A program made the translations under genes and the position numbers. From Arthrobacter sp. PvP023 (lineage in GTDB: Bacteria > Actinomycetota > Actinomycetes > Actinomycetales > Micrococcaceae), in NCBI RefSeq assembly GCF_017832975.1, contig NZ_JAFIBI010000001.1, forward strand, positions 3,534,001 to 3,598,000: a stretch of DNA of 64,000 nt, given 5' to 3'. The notes below the pieces were generated by a model. The model was not told the DNA's origin and did no database searches. It saw only the letters and a program-made list of their open reading frames with translations. Below, in pieces: positions 57,077 to 64,000 of this stretch (position 1 is its first letter; each line of letters opens with the position of its first letter).

Positions 57077-58489
57077 TCAGGCTACGTTGTTCTCGTAGTC
57101 CAGGTCCCGCGTTTCCTTGCTCAGGAAGAGTGCCACAAGCGTCAGCACGGCCATGACGCTGAGGTACACGCCCACCAGCACGGGGCTGCCCTTAGCCATT
57201 TCCCACAGCCACACCGCGATGAAGGGGGCCACGGCCGCACCCAGGATGCTGGAGACGTTGTAGCTCACGGCGGACCCCGTGTAGCGGACGTTGGTGGGGA
57301 ACAGTTCGGGCAGCAGCGCACCCATGGGTCCGAAGGTCAGCCCCATCAGGGTGAAGCCGAGGATCAGCAGGGCCATGGTGCCCACGAAGCCGCCGCTGAA
57401 CAGGGGGACGAACAGCAGTCCGAAGACGAAGATTCCCGCGGTGACTGCGAGGAGCATCTTGCGGCGGCCGTACTTCTCTGCCAGCGGGCCGGACACAAGG
57501 GTGAAAATGCCGAAAAACACGACGCCGGCAATCAGCATCCAGAGGAAGTCGTTGCGCGTGTAGCCCAGGCCGGGGACGAACGCCGCGGCTGCGGCCTCGG
57601 TCATCGGCTTTCCGGCCTTCTCGGCAGCGGCCCTCGCGGCGTCCAGCGTGGCGGGGCGCGTTCCATAGGTGAGGGTGAACGTAGTCATCAGGTAGAACAG
57701 CACGTACGTGGCCAGCATGATGAACGTACCCAGGATGAGCGGGCGCCAGCTGGTCTTGAAGACACGGCCGATGGGAAGCTTGGCCACTTCGTTGGATTCC
57801 AGGACCTTGGTGAAGGCCGGCGTTTCAATCAGCTTGAGGCGGACGTAGAGCCCGATGATCACCATGACGGCGCTGAGCAGGAACGGCACTCGCCAGCCCC
57901 AGGCTTCAAACGCCTGCGGGGAGAGCTGGTAGCTGGCCACGAGGAAGATCACGTTGGCAATGATGAAGCCGATGGGCGCACCCAGCTGCGGGAACGTGCC
58001 GTAGATGGCCCGCTTGTTGGCGGGTGCGTTCTCGGTGGCCAGGAGGGCCGCGCCGCTCCATTCTCCGCCGAGGGCCAGGCCCTGGGCGAAGCGCATGACC
58101 ACCAGGAGTGCCGGCGCCCAGAAGCCCCAGCCCGGTACCAGCGCCGTGGGGAGGCAGCCGATCAGGAACGTTGCGATGCCCATGGTCAGCAGCGATGCCA
58201 CCAGGGTGCCCTTGCGGCCGAATTTGTCCCCGAAGTGGCCGAAGACCACGGAACCGAGCGGCCGGGCGATAAACGCCACACCGAACACGGCGAAGGAGCT
58301 CAGCAGCTGGGTGGTCTCATTCTGTCCCGGGAAGAACAGTTTGGGGAATACGAGCACAGCGGCAGTTGCGTAGACGTAGAAGTCGTAGAACTCAACGGTG
58401 GTCCCGATGAGGCTGGCGACGATCACGCGCCCGCGCGAGTTAACCTGCTTGGCTGACCCCGGCTGCGGTGAGGTGGCAGTGGATGACAT
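57077..58489 (-). CDS. MFS transporter, metabolite:H+ symporter (MHS) type
   Basis: This is a 12-helix proton symporter (470 aa) of the MHS group, which includes shikimate, proline/betaine and alpha-ketoglutarate carriers. The family marks are GTTVEFYDFYVYATAA in helix 1, FGHFGDKFGRKGTLV in loop 2-3, and RFAQGLALGGEWSGAALLATE in helix 4. The substrate cannot be told from sequence. The ATG at 58489 (MSSTATS) is chosen as it begins just before the conserved region, though its ribosome-binding site is weak. The gene is divergent from narK. Confidence 0.92.
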   Translation of the reverse strand: MSSTATSPQPGSAKQVNSRGRVIVASLIGTTVEFYDFYVYATAAVLVFPKLFFPGQNETTQLLSSFAVFGVAFIARPLGSVVFGHFGDKFGRKGTLVASLLTMGIATFLIGCLPTALVPGWGFWAPALLVVMRFAQGLALGGEWSGAALLATENAPANKRAIYGTFPQLGAPIGFIIANVIFLVASYQLSPQAFEAWGWRVPFLLSAVMVIIGLYVRLKLIETPAFTKVLESNEVAKLPIGRVFKTSWRPLILGTFIMLATYVLFYLMTTFTLTYGTRPATLDAARAAAEKAGKPMTEAAAAAFVPGLGYTRNDFLWMLIAGVVFFGIFTLVSGPLAEKYGRRKMLLAVTAGIFVFGLLFVPLFSGGFVGTMALLILGFTLMGLTFGPMGALLPELFPTNVRYTGSAVSYNVSSILGAAVAPFIAVWLWEMAKGSPVLVGVYLSVMAVLTLVALFLSKETRDLDYENNVA

Positions 58490-58546
58490 GTAGTAACGCT
58501 TTCGTGAGAAACCGGGCGGGTGCCCCAAAAGACTGCCCGGCTAAGG

Positions 58547-58603
58547 GATACGTATCTCTCAATAATAGTTCCCGCCGTCCAGCGACTGGACAAAGGGTCC
58601 AGT
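58547..58603. promoter_or_regulatory. two palindromes in the transporter/narK intergenic region
   Basis: GATACGTATC at 58547-58556 is a perfect 10-base palindrome, 58 bases upstream of the MHS transporter start. ACTGGAC-N5-GTCCAGT (58585-58603) is a 7-base-arm palindrome further upstream. Both are regulator-size sites; the first is closer to the type seen for GntR-family proteins. No regulator gene is adjacent. Confidence 0.55.
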
Positions 58604-58759
58604 ATGCGGACGTTTCGATTTGTCTCACAAAGCGGCGCCTCACGCCGTCACAAATGCCCCGATAGGCAAACTTCACAGCACGTTAACAAACGGCGACGGT
58701 TGACGAAACGCGCCATCCCTACCTTTGAAGAACAACAAACCCCCCGAAGGAGGTACACC

Positions 58760-60172
58760 GTGACTGTTGACCGCACGGCAGAGGCCGGCGCACAGCCCGG
58801 AACTACCCGCACCGTTCACGCCCCCGCCCTTGAAGTCCGCCCCGGCCGCTGGATCGCCAACTGGGATGCCGAGAACAAGGAGCAGTGGGAGTCCCAGGGC
58901 CGTTCCATCGCCCGGCGCAATCTGAACTGGTCCATCTTCGCCGAATTCCTCGGCTTTGTCGTCTGGCAGCTCTGGTCCATCGTGGTGGTCCAGCTCCCCG
59001 CAGCAGGCTTCACTTTCTCCACGTCCGAAATCTTCTGGCTGATCTCCATGCCCAGCCTGGTGGGTGCCACCCTCCGCATCCCCTACACGTTCATGGTCCC
59101 CAAGTTCGGCGGCCGCAACTGGACCATCGTCTCGGCCCTGCTGCTCCTGATCCCCTCCATTGGGCTGGCGCTGTGTGTCTCCAACCCGGCGACACCGTTC
59201 GGCGTCATGCTCCTGGTCGCTGCCCTGGCCGGCTTCGGCGGCGGCAACTTCGCGAGCTCCATGGCCAACATCACGTTCTTCTACCCGGCCCGCGAAAAGG
59301 GCTGGGCCCTGGGCCTGAACGCCGCCGGCGGCAACATGGGTGCCGCCGTCGCACAGCTCGCTGTCCCGATCGCCATCACGCTCCTGGCGGCCGGAACCGT
59401 CAACCTTCCGGTCGCAGGCCTGATGTGGGTTCCGCTGATCCTGCTCGCAGCGTTCGGCGCCTTCAAATACATGGACAACCTCACCAGCGCCAAGGGTGAC
59501 GTGGCAGGCTCGATCGCAGCGCTCAAGGAACCGCACCTGTGGATCATGGCCCTGCTGTACATCGGCACCTTCGGTTCGTTCATCGGCTTCGCCGGGGTGT
59601 TCCCCAAGCTGATCAAGGACTACTTCCCCGCTTTCTCCTCCATCGGAGTGGGCACGGTGGCACTGTCCCTCGCCTTCCTCGGACCTTTGGTGGGTTCACT
59701 GGCCCGCCCCTACGGCGGACGCATGGCTGACCGAATGGGCGGCGCCCGCATGACCGTTGCCGCCTTCGCCTCCATGGCCGTCATCACGCTGACCATGATC
59801 TGGACCCTGCCGCTGAAGAACTTCTGGCTCTTCCTGGTGCTCTTCCTGATGCTCTTCACCGCAAGCGGCTTCGGAAACGGCGCCACCTACCGGATGATCC
59901 CCATCATCTTCGCCACCAACAGCAGGGCAGCCCGCAACGGCGCCAGCTCGGTGGCAACCCAGCGCCTGGCCTCCTCGGCCCTGGGCCTGATCTCGGCTAT
60001 CGGCGCCTACGGCGGGTTCGTTATCCCCCAGGTGCTGAACGCCTCCAACCAGGCAAGCGGTTCGTACACCCCCGCCTTCTACGGCTTCGTCGGGGCATAC
60101 GTCCTGATGCTCGCGGTCTGCTGGGCCTGCTACATCCGCAACGCCAACCGAAATGCGATGGGACACGTCTAA
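58760..60172 (+). CDS. narK: NarK-type nitrate/nitrite transporter
   Basis: This is a 12-helix MFS carrier (470 aa) that brings nitrate in, or exchanges nitrate and nitrite. Family signatures are GFGGGNFASSMANITFFYP in helix 5 and KGWALGLNAAGGNMG, with a second NarK motif in FGNGATYRMIPIIF. The N-terminal 60 residues are hydrophilic. GAAGGAGGT precedes the GTG at 58760. A TTGACG hexamer at 58700-58705 could be the -35 of its promoter, though no -10 is clear. The reductase gene begins 1 base after the stop codon, so uptake and reduction form one operon. Confidence 0.94.
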   Translation: MTVDRTAEAGAQPGTTRTVHAPALEVRPGRWIANWDAENKEQWESQGRSIARRNLNWSIFAEFLGFVVWQLWSIVVVQLPAAGFTFSTSEIFWLISMPSLVGATLRIPYTFMVPKFGGRNWTIVSALLLLIPSIGLALCVSNPATPFGVMLLVAALAGFGGGNFASSMANITFFYPAREKGWALGLNAAGGNMGAAVAQLAVPIAITLLAAGTVNLPVAGLMWVPLILLAAFGAFKYMDNLTSAKGDVAGSIAALKEPHLWIMALLYIGTFGSFIGFAGVFPKLIKDYFPAFSSIGVGTVALSLAFLGPLVGSLARPYGGRMADRMGGARMTVAAFASMAVITLTMIWTLPLKNFWLFLVLFLMLFTASGFGNGATYRMIPIIFATNSRAARNGASSVATQRLASSALGLISAIGAYGGFVIPQVLNASNQASGSYTPAFYGFVGAYVLMLAVCWACYIRNANRNAMGHV

Positions 60173-60173
60173 C

Positions 60174-62375
60174 ATGACCACAAGCGCCGACACGCACTGC
60201 CCCTACTGCGCCTTGCAGTGCGCCATGACGCTGAAGTCCCCAGCGGCTCTGACCCCGGCTGTCCAGCCGGGGTCAGACCCCGTGCCGGCTCAACCTGTCC
60301 TGGAGGTATCCGGACGCGACTTCCCCACCAACCGCGGCGGCCTCTGCCGCAAGGGCTGGACGTCCGCGTCCCTGCTGAGCCACCCCGGGCGCGTCACCGA
60401 GCCCATGCTGAAGGGCTCCGACGGAGTCCATCGTCCCGTGAGCTGGGATGACGCTCTGAAGCTCATCACCGCAGCCGTCAAGCAGACCAGGTCCCGCTAC
60501 GGCGCGGACGCCGTCGGCGTTTTCGGCGGCGGCGGCCTGACCAACGAAAAGGCCTACATGCTGGGCAAGTTCGCCCGCCTCGCCCTGGGCACGTCCCGGA
60601 TCGACTACAACGGCCGGTTCTGCATGTCCTCCGCGGCCGCCGCCGGCATGAGGGCATTCGGCGTCGACCGCGGACTGCCGTTCCCGCTCGAAGACCTCGA
60701 CAACGCCAGCACCATCCTGATGCTCGGCTCCAACGTGGCCGAGACCATGCCGCCCTTCGTGCAGCACCTGCAGGGAGTACGCGACGCCGGCGGGCTGATT
60801 GTGGTGGACCCCCGCCGTTCAGCCACTGCCGCGTTCACCTCCGACGGCGGCGGCCTGCACCTGCAGCCGCTGCCGGGCACCGACCTCGCCCTGCTGCTGG
60901 GTCTCTCCCACGTAGTGATCCACGAAGGCTTGGCCGACACCGATTTCATCCAGGCGCGCACCAGCGGCTTCGACGCCCTGGTCCGCAGCGTCAACGCCTT
61001 CTGGCCCGAGCGGGTCCAGTCCCTGACCGGGGTTCCCGCCGACCTTATCCGCGAAACGGCGCGCAGGCTGGCCCACGGCGCTGCGCAGGGTGGAAGCTAC
61101 ATCCTGACGGGCCGCGGCGTGGAGCAACACGTCGACGGGACGGACACCGCCACCGCCGCCATCAACCTGAGCCTGCTGCTCGGACTGCCGGGTTCCGCCC
61201 GCAGCGGCTACGGCACCCTCACCGGCCAGGGCAACGGCCAGGGCGGCCGCGAACACGGCCAGAAGGCCGATCAGCTCCCCGGCTACCGGAAGATCACCGA
61301 CCCCGCGGCCCGCGCGCACGTGGCCAAGGTGTGGGGCGTGCCGGAATCGTTGATTCCCGGGCCCGGACTCCCCGCCGTCCAGCTCCTGAAGTCCCTCGGA
61401 CAGCCCGACGGCGTCCGCTGCCTCTTCGTGCACGCCTCCAACATCGCGGTGGCCTCCCCCGATGCAAACGCAGTCATTGCGGGCCTCCGCAGCCTGGACT
61501 TCCTGGTGGTCTGCGATTTCTTCGTCTCCGAAACGGCCGCCGAAGCAGACCTCATCCTGCCGGTCCTTCAGTGGGCGGAGGAGGAAGGCACGCTGACCAA
61601 CCTTGAGGGGCGCGTGCTGCGCCGCCGCCGTGCCCTGCAGCCGCCGGCCGGAGCCCGCAGCGAACTCTGGATCATGGCACGGCTCGCCGAAGCGCTCGAC
61701 GCCCCTTCCACCTACAGCGAGGATCCCGAGACGGTCTTCGAGGAACTGCGCCTGGCTTCCGCCGGCGGGCTCGCTGACTACTCCGGCATCGACTACGCGA
61801 TGCTGGACCGCGGCGAGGCCGCCTACTGGCCCTACCCCGTGGGAAGCACCGGCACGCCGCGGCTGTTCCTGGATGGTTTTGCCCATGCCGACGGCAAGGC
61901 GGTCATGACGCCGGTGGCGCCCCGCCGCCGTCGCACTCCGGCAGCGAACCCCGCCCGGGACAACACAGCCTCAGGCGCCAAGACCATGACGCTCATTACC
62001 GGCCGCCTGCTGGAGCATTACCAGTCCGGGTCGCAGACCCGACGCGTGTCCGAGCTGCTGGAGTCCCAGCCGGAGGCAAAGCTGCAGATCCACCCCGCGG
62101 CCGCGGCGTCCATGGGCATCACCGACGGCGCGTTCGTATCCGTGGCCAACGAGCGCGGCGAAGTACTGTGCCGGGCGGAACTCAGCACCGCCATCCGGCC
62201 CGAGACTGTCTTCCTGCCGTTCCACTTCCCGGAGCTCGAGAGCGCCAACCGGCTGACGGAGGCCGCTACCGATCCCATCTCCGGGATGCCGGAGTTCAAA
62301 TCCAACAAAGTCTGGGTCCGGGCGGCCGCCAACGGACTTCAGCACAGCGTTCTTCAGACATCGGAGGCCTCATGA
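60174..62375 (+). CDS. assimilatory nitrate reductase catalytic subunit (molybdopterin oxidoreductase)
   Basis: This is a 733-aa bis-MGD molybdenum enzyme predicted to reduce nitrate to nitrite. The N-terminal [4Fe-4S] ligands are C9, C12, C16 and C58 (HCPYCALQCAM ... GLCRKGW). Molybdopterin-binding marks include GGGGLTNEKAYMLGKFARLALG, LGSNVAETMP, GQGNGQGGREHG and EEGTLTNLEGR. The C-terminal domain has TGRLLEHYQSGSQTRR. Between the third and fourth Cys is an unusually long Pro/Ala-rich segment carrying a perfect DNA hairpin. It overlaps the downstream reductase gene by ATGA, which fits a NasC-type enzyme fed by a dedicated electron donor. Confidence 0.92.
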   Translation: MTTSADTHCPYCALQCAMTLKSPAALTPAVQPGSDPVPAQPVLEVSGRDFPTNRGGLCRKGWTSASLLSHPGRVTEPMLKGSDGVHRPVSWDDALKLITAAVKQTRSRYGADAVGVFGGGGLTNEKAYMLGKFARLALGTSRIDYNGRFCMSSAAAAGMRAFGVDRGLPFPLEDLDNASTILMLGSNVAETMPPFVQHLQGVRDAGGLIVVDPRRSATAAFTSDGGGLHLQPLPGTDLALLLGLSHVVIHEGLADTDFIQARTSGFDALVRSVNAFWPERVQSLTGVPADLIRETARRLAHGAAQGGSYILTGRGVEQHVDGTDTATAAINLSLLLGLPGSARSGYGTLTGQGNGQGGREHGQKADQLPGYRKITDPAARAHVAKVWGVPESLIPGPGLPAVQLLKSLGQPDGVRCLFVHASNIAVASPDANAVIAGLRSLDFLVVCDFFVSETAAEADLILPVLQWAEEEGTLTNLEGRVLRRRRALQPPAGARSELWIMARLAEALDAPSTYSEDPETVFEELRLASAGGLADYSGIDYAMLDRGEAAYWPYPVGSTGTPRLFLDGFAHADGKAVMTPVAPRRRRTPAANPARDNTASGAKTMTLITGRLLEHYQSGSQTRRVSELLESQPEAKLQIHPAAAASMGITDGAFVSVANERGEVLCRAELSTAIRPETVFLPFHFPELESANRLTEAATDPISGMPEFKSNKVWVRAAANGLQHSVLQTSEAS
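60248..60277. repeat. perfect 13-bp hairpin inside the nitrate reductase gene
   Basis: TCTGACCCCGGCT (60248-60260) and its exact complement (60265-60277) flank the loop GTCC. An overlapping palindrome, GGGGTC-A-GACCCC, spans 60269-60281. The element is translated within an extra loop between iron-sulfur Cys 16 and 58. Confidence 0.85.
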
Positions 62376-63973
62376 GTGAGCAGATAGTAATTGTTGGCTT
62401 TGGTCCGGTTGCCGCACGGCTGGTCGATGAGCTGCTGCCCGCGGTCCGTAGCGGACTGGCCCGCCTGACCGTGATCGGCGAGGAGGCGGACGCCGCCTAC
62501 AACCGCGTGCTGGTGGCCGACCTCGGCGTCGGGCGCACCACCGCGGGCGCGCTGGCGCTGTCCGACGCCGCCGCGCTGATCGCCGACGGCGTGGACGTCC
62601 GGCTCGGCGTCCGCGTCCGCCGGGTGGACCGCGCCCGCCAGCAGGTGATCCTCACGGACGGCACCAAGCCCCGCTATGACCGGCTGGTGTTTGCCACCGG
62701 TTCGCGTCCGGTCATCCCCAACCTGACCGGCCTCAACCCGGACCCGGCCCACCCGGTATTGCCCGCCGGCGTGACCGCGCTGCGCGACCTGCGCGACGCC
62801 GAGGTGCTCCGCCAGGCTGTTTCCGGCGGCAAGCGCGTTGTGGTGCTGGGCGGCGGCGTCCTGGGACTCGAGACAGCCCTGGCCGCCGCCGAAGAGGGTG
62901 CCACGGTGACCGTGGTCCACAACGGACCGCACCCGCTGGGCCGGAACATCGACCGCGGCGGCGGAGCGGTGCTGGCCGCCAGCCTGCGCAACTGCGGCGT
63001 CCGGATGGCCGGCAACGCGCGCTCCACCGGGATTGAACACAACGCTCCCGACGGCGGCTTCTCCGCCCTGCTGCTGGATGACGGTTCAGCGATCGACGGC
63101 GACCTGCTGGTGCTGTCCTGCGGCGTCCGGCCGCGCGTGGAACTGGCCGAAGGCTGCGGGCTGTCCACCGGCGCGGGCATCCTGGTGGACCACAAGCTGC
63201 GGGCACACCACGAGCCCCACATTTTCGCGATCGGAGACTGCGCCGAAGTCCGCTGCCCGGATCCGGCCTGCAGTGAGTGCCGCACCGCGCCCGGCCCCTC
63301 CGGCCTGGTGGGCCCGGGCTGGCGGCAGGCGGAGTGGCTCGCCGAGTACCTGACGCTCCTCGCCGAGGGGTCCCCTGCGGGATTCGGCGAAGGTTCCGGC
63401 GACGCCGGGCCGGCGGACGTGGCGGATTCCCTGCCCGAGCTGCCGATGGAAAAGCCGGGTGTTATCGTCCTCAAGGCCCGCGGCCTGAACATGGCCGTGG
63501 CCGGCGACAATGCCGCCGATCCGTGGGACGACGAGGTTTTGACGGCCGGTGCGGTGAACGGCCGTCCGCGCCTGCAGATCGCGCAGTGGGCGGATCCGGA
63601 ACACGGCCGCTACATCAAGATGACAACGCGCGGCGGAGTCCTGGAGGGCCTCGTGGCCGTGGGCATGCCCCGCACTGCGGCGGAGCTGGTGTCCCTGTTC
63701 GAGCGCGGCGACGAGCTCCCCGCCGACAGGTCGCTCCTGCTGCGCCTTGACGGACCGGACCAGCTGGCAGCCCCGGGAAGCAGCGACCCCGCCCGCACCG
63801 TCTGCCGGTGCGCCGGGGTCAGCGGCACCAAGATCCAAGACGCTGTTGCTGACGGCTGCTCCACCGTGGCTGAGGTTTCCGGCGCCACCCGCGCGGGCAC
63901 GGGCTGCGGCGGCTGCCACTCCGACATCAAGGACATCATCGAAAAACACTTCCAGGCGGCAGCAGCCGCCTGA
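62372..63973 (+). CDS. FAD-dependent reductase with C-terminal BFD-type [2Fe-2S] domain
   Basis: This is a 533-aa electron-transfer flavoprotein, likely the NAD(P)H-dependent partner of the nitrate reductase (NasB-like). It begins with the FAD-binding motif IVIVGFGPVAARLVDEL, then a second Rossmann motif RVVVLGGGVLGLETALAAAEEG for NAD(P)H and FAIGDCAEVRC in the FAD domain. A C-terminal BFD-like [2Fe-2S] domain has CRCAG and GCGGCHSDIKD. It resembles the N-terminal half of NirB without the siroheme part. ATG at 62372 overlaps the reductase stop by 4 bases. A few bases of a possible next gene follow before the window ends, but too few to annotate. Confidence 0.9.
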   Translation: MSEQIVIVGFGPVAARLVDELLPAVRSGLARLTVIGEEADAAYNRVLVADLGVGRTTAGALALSDAAALIADGVDVRLGVRVRRVDRARQQVILTDGTKPRYDRLVFATGSRPVIPNLTGLNPDPAHPVLPAGVTALRDLRDAEVLRQAVSGGKRVVVLGGGVLGLETALAAAEEGATVTVVHNGPHPLGRNIDRGGGAVLAASLRNCGVRMAGNARSTGIEHNAPDGGFSALLLDDGSAIDGDLLVLSCGVRPRVELAEGCGLSTGAGILVDHKLRAHHEPHIFAIGDCAEVRCPDPACSECRTAPGPSGLVGPGWRQAEWLAEYLTLLAEGSPAGFGEGSGDAGPADVADSLPELPMEKPGVIVLKARGLNMAVAGDNAADPWDDEVLTAGAVNGRPRLQIAQWADPEHGRYIKMTTRGGVLEGLVAVGMPRTAAELVSLFERGDELPADRSLLLRLDGPDQLAAPGSSDPARTVCRCAGVSGTKIQDAVADGCSTVAEVSGATRAGTGCGGCHSDIKDIIEKHFQAAAAA

Positions 63974-64000
63974 CGTAATGTGATGGCGGCTCGCCCGGTG

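Noticed and set aside
63983..64000. Possible start of a further gene after the flavoprotein reductase
   Set aside because: An ATG is present, but only six codons lie within the window, which is too little to support a gene call.

Overview
The window is high-GC DNA with dense, same-strand operons, many 4-base ATGA gene overlaps and frequent GTG starts. The gene content (WXG100 protein, FtsK/EccC-type ATPase, PP2C/serine-threonine kinase pair, acyl-CoA carboxylase with an epsilon subunit, DUF222-HNH protein, CitA-like sensor, NarK/Nas genes) points to an actinobacterium of the Micrococcaceae, most likely Arthrobacter sensu lato. That assignment is inferred from gene families; no rRNA or tRNA gene was seen to confirm it.

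Layout. 204-2634: CitA/DcuS-type sensor kinase and its response regulator. 2751-5324: RidA-like protein, GNAT acetyltransferase and an NtaA/SnaA-type flavin monooxygenase, with two short tandem repeats. 5384-8541: inositol-monophosphatase-family protein and NAD-dependent DNA ligase (ligA), which overlap. 8654-37895: one 29-kb, twelve-gene block on the minus strand, the centrepiece of the window. In transcription order it encodes two giant (~2,050 aa) membrane-anchored Ig-like/FN3 surface proteins, a MoxR AAA ATPase, a DUF58 protein, a transglutaminase-fold membrane protein, a zinc-ribbon/RDD/FHA protein, a PP2C phosphatase, a zinc-ribbon/FHA protein, a Ser/Thr kinase, a small FHA protein, an FHA-bearing EccC/FtsK-type ATPase and a WXG100 (ESAT-6-like) protein. 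38015-40995: class III nucleotidyl cyclase, PH-domain membrane protein and BirA. 41046-43998: SDR oxidoreductase, then acyl-CoA carboxylase beta and epsilon subunits. 44096-53423: DUF885 metallopeptidase, SDF-family symporter, His-rich secreted protein, TetR/MMPL pair, DUF222-HNH protein with a small partner. 53525-56177: Maf and the biotinylated acyl-CoA carboxylase alpha subunit. 56275-58489: glutamine amidotransferase-like protein and an MHS-type transporter. 58760-63973: nitrate assimilation (NarK transporter, molybdopterin nitrate reductase, FAD/[2Fe-2S] reductase).

How the genes fit together. The 29-kb block joins the gene set I recall as the bifidobacterial PFNA cluster (kinase, FN3 protein, AAA ATPase, DUF58, transglutaminase, PP2C) to a minimal type VII-like pair (WXG100 plus EccC-like ATPase). 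No EccB, EccD, EccE or mycosin is present. A kinase, a phosphatase and four FHA proteins suggest phospho-controlled assembly or export of the two giant surface proteins. Those two genes share a 1,052-bp block that differs at one position in my reading and has different codon choice from its surroundings, which suggests recent gene conversion or duplication. BirA, the carboxylase subunits and Maf form a second functional theme, and a shared palindrome lies upstream of both carboxylase transcription units.

No CRISPR array, insertion sequence, rRNA or tRNA was found. Apart from those listed, the intergenic gaps are all under 300 bases.
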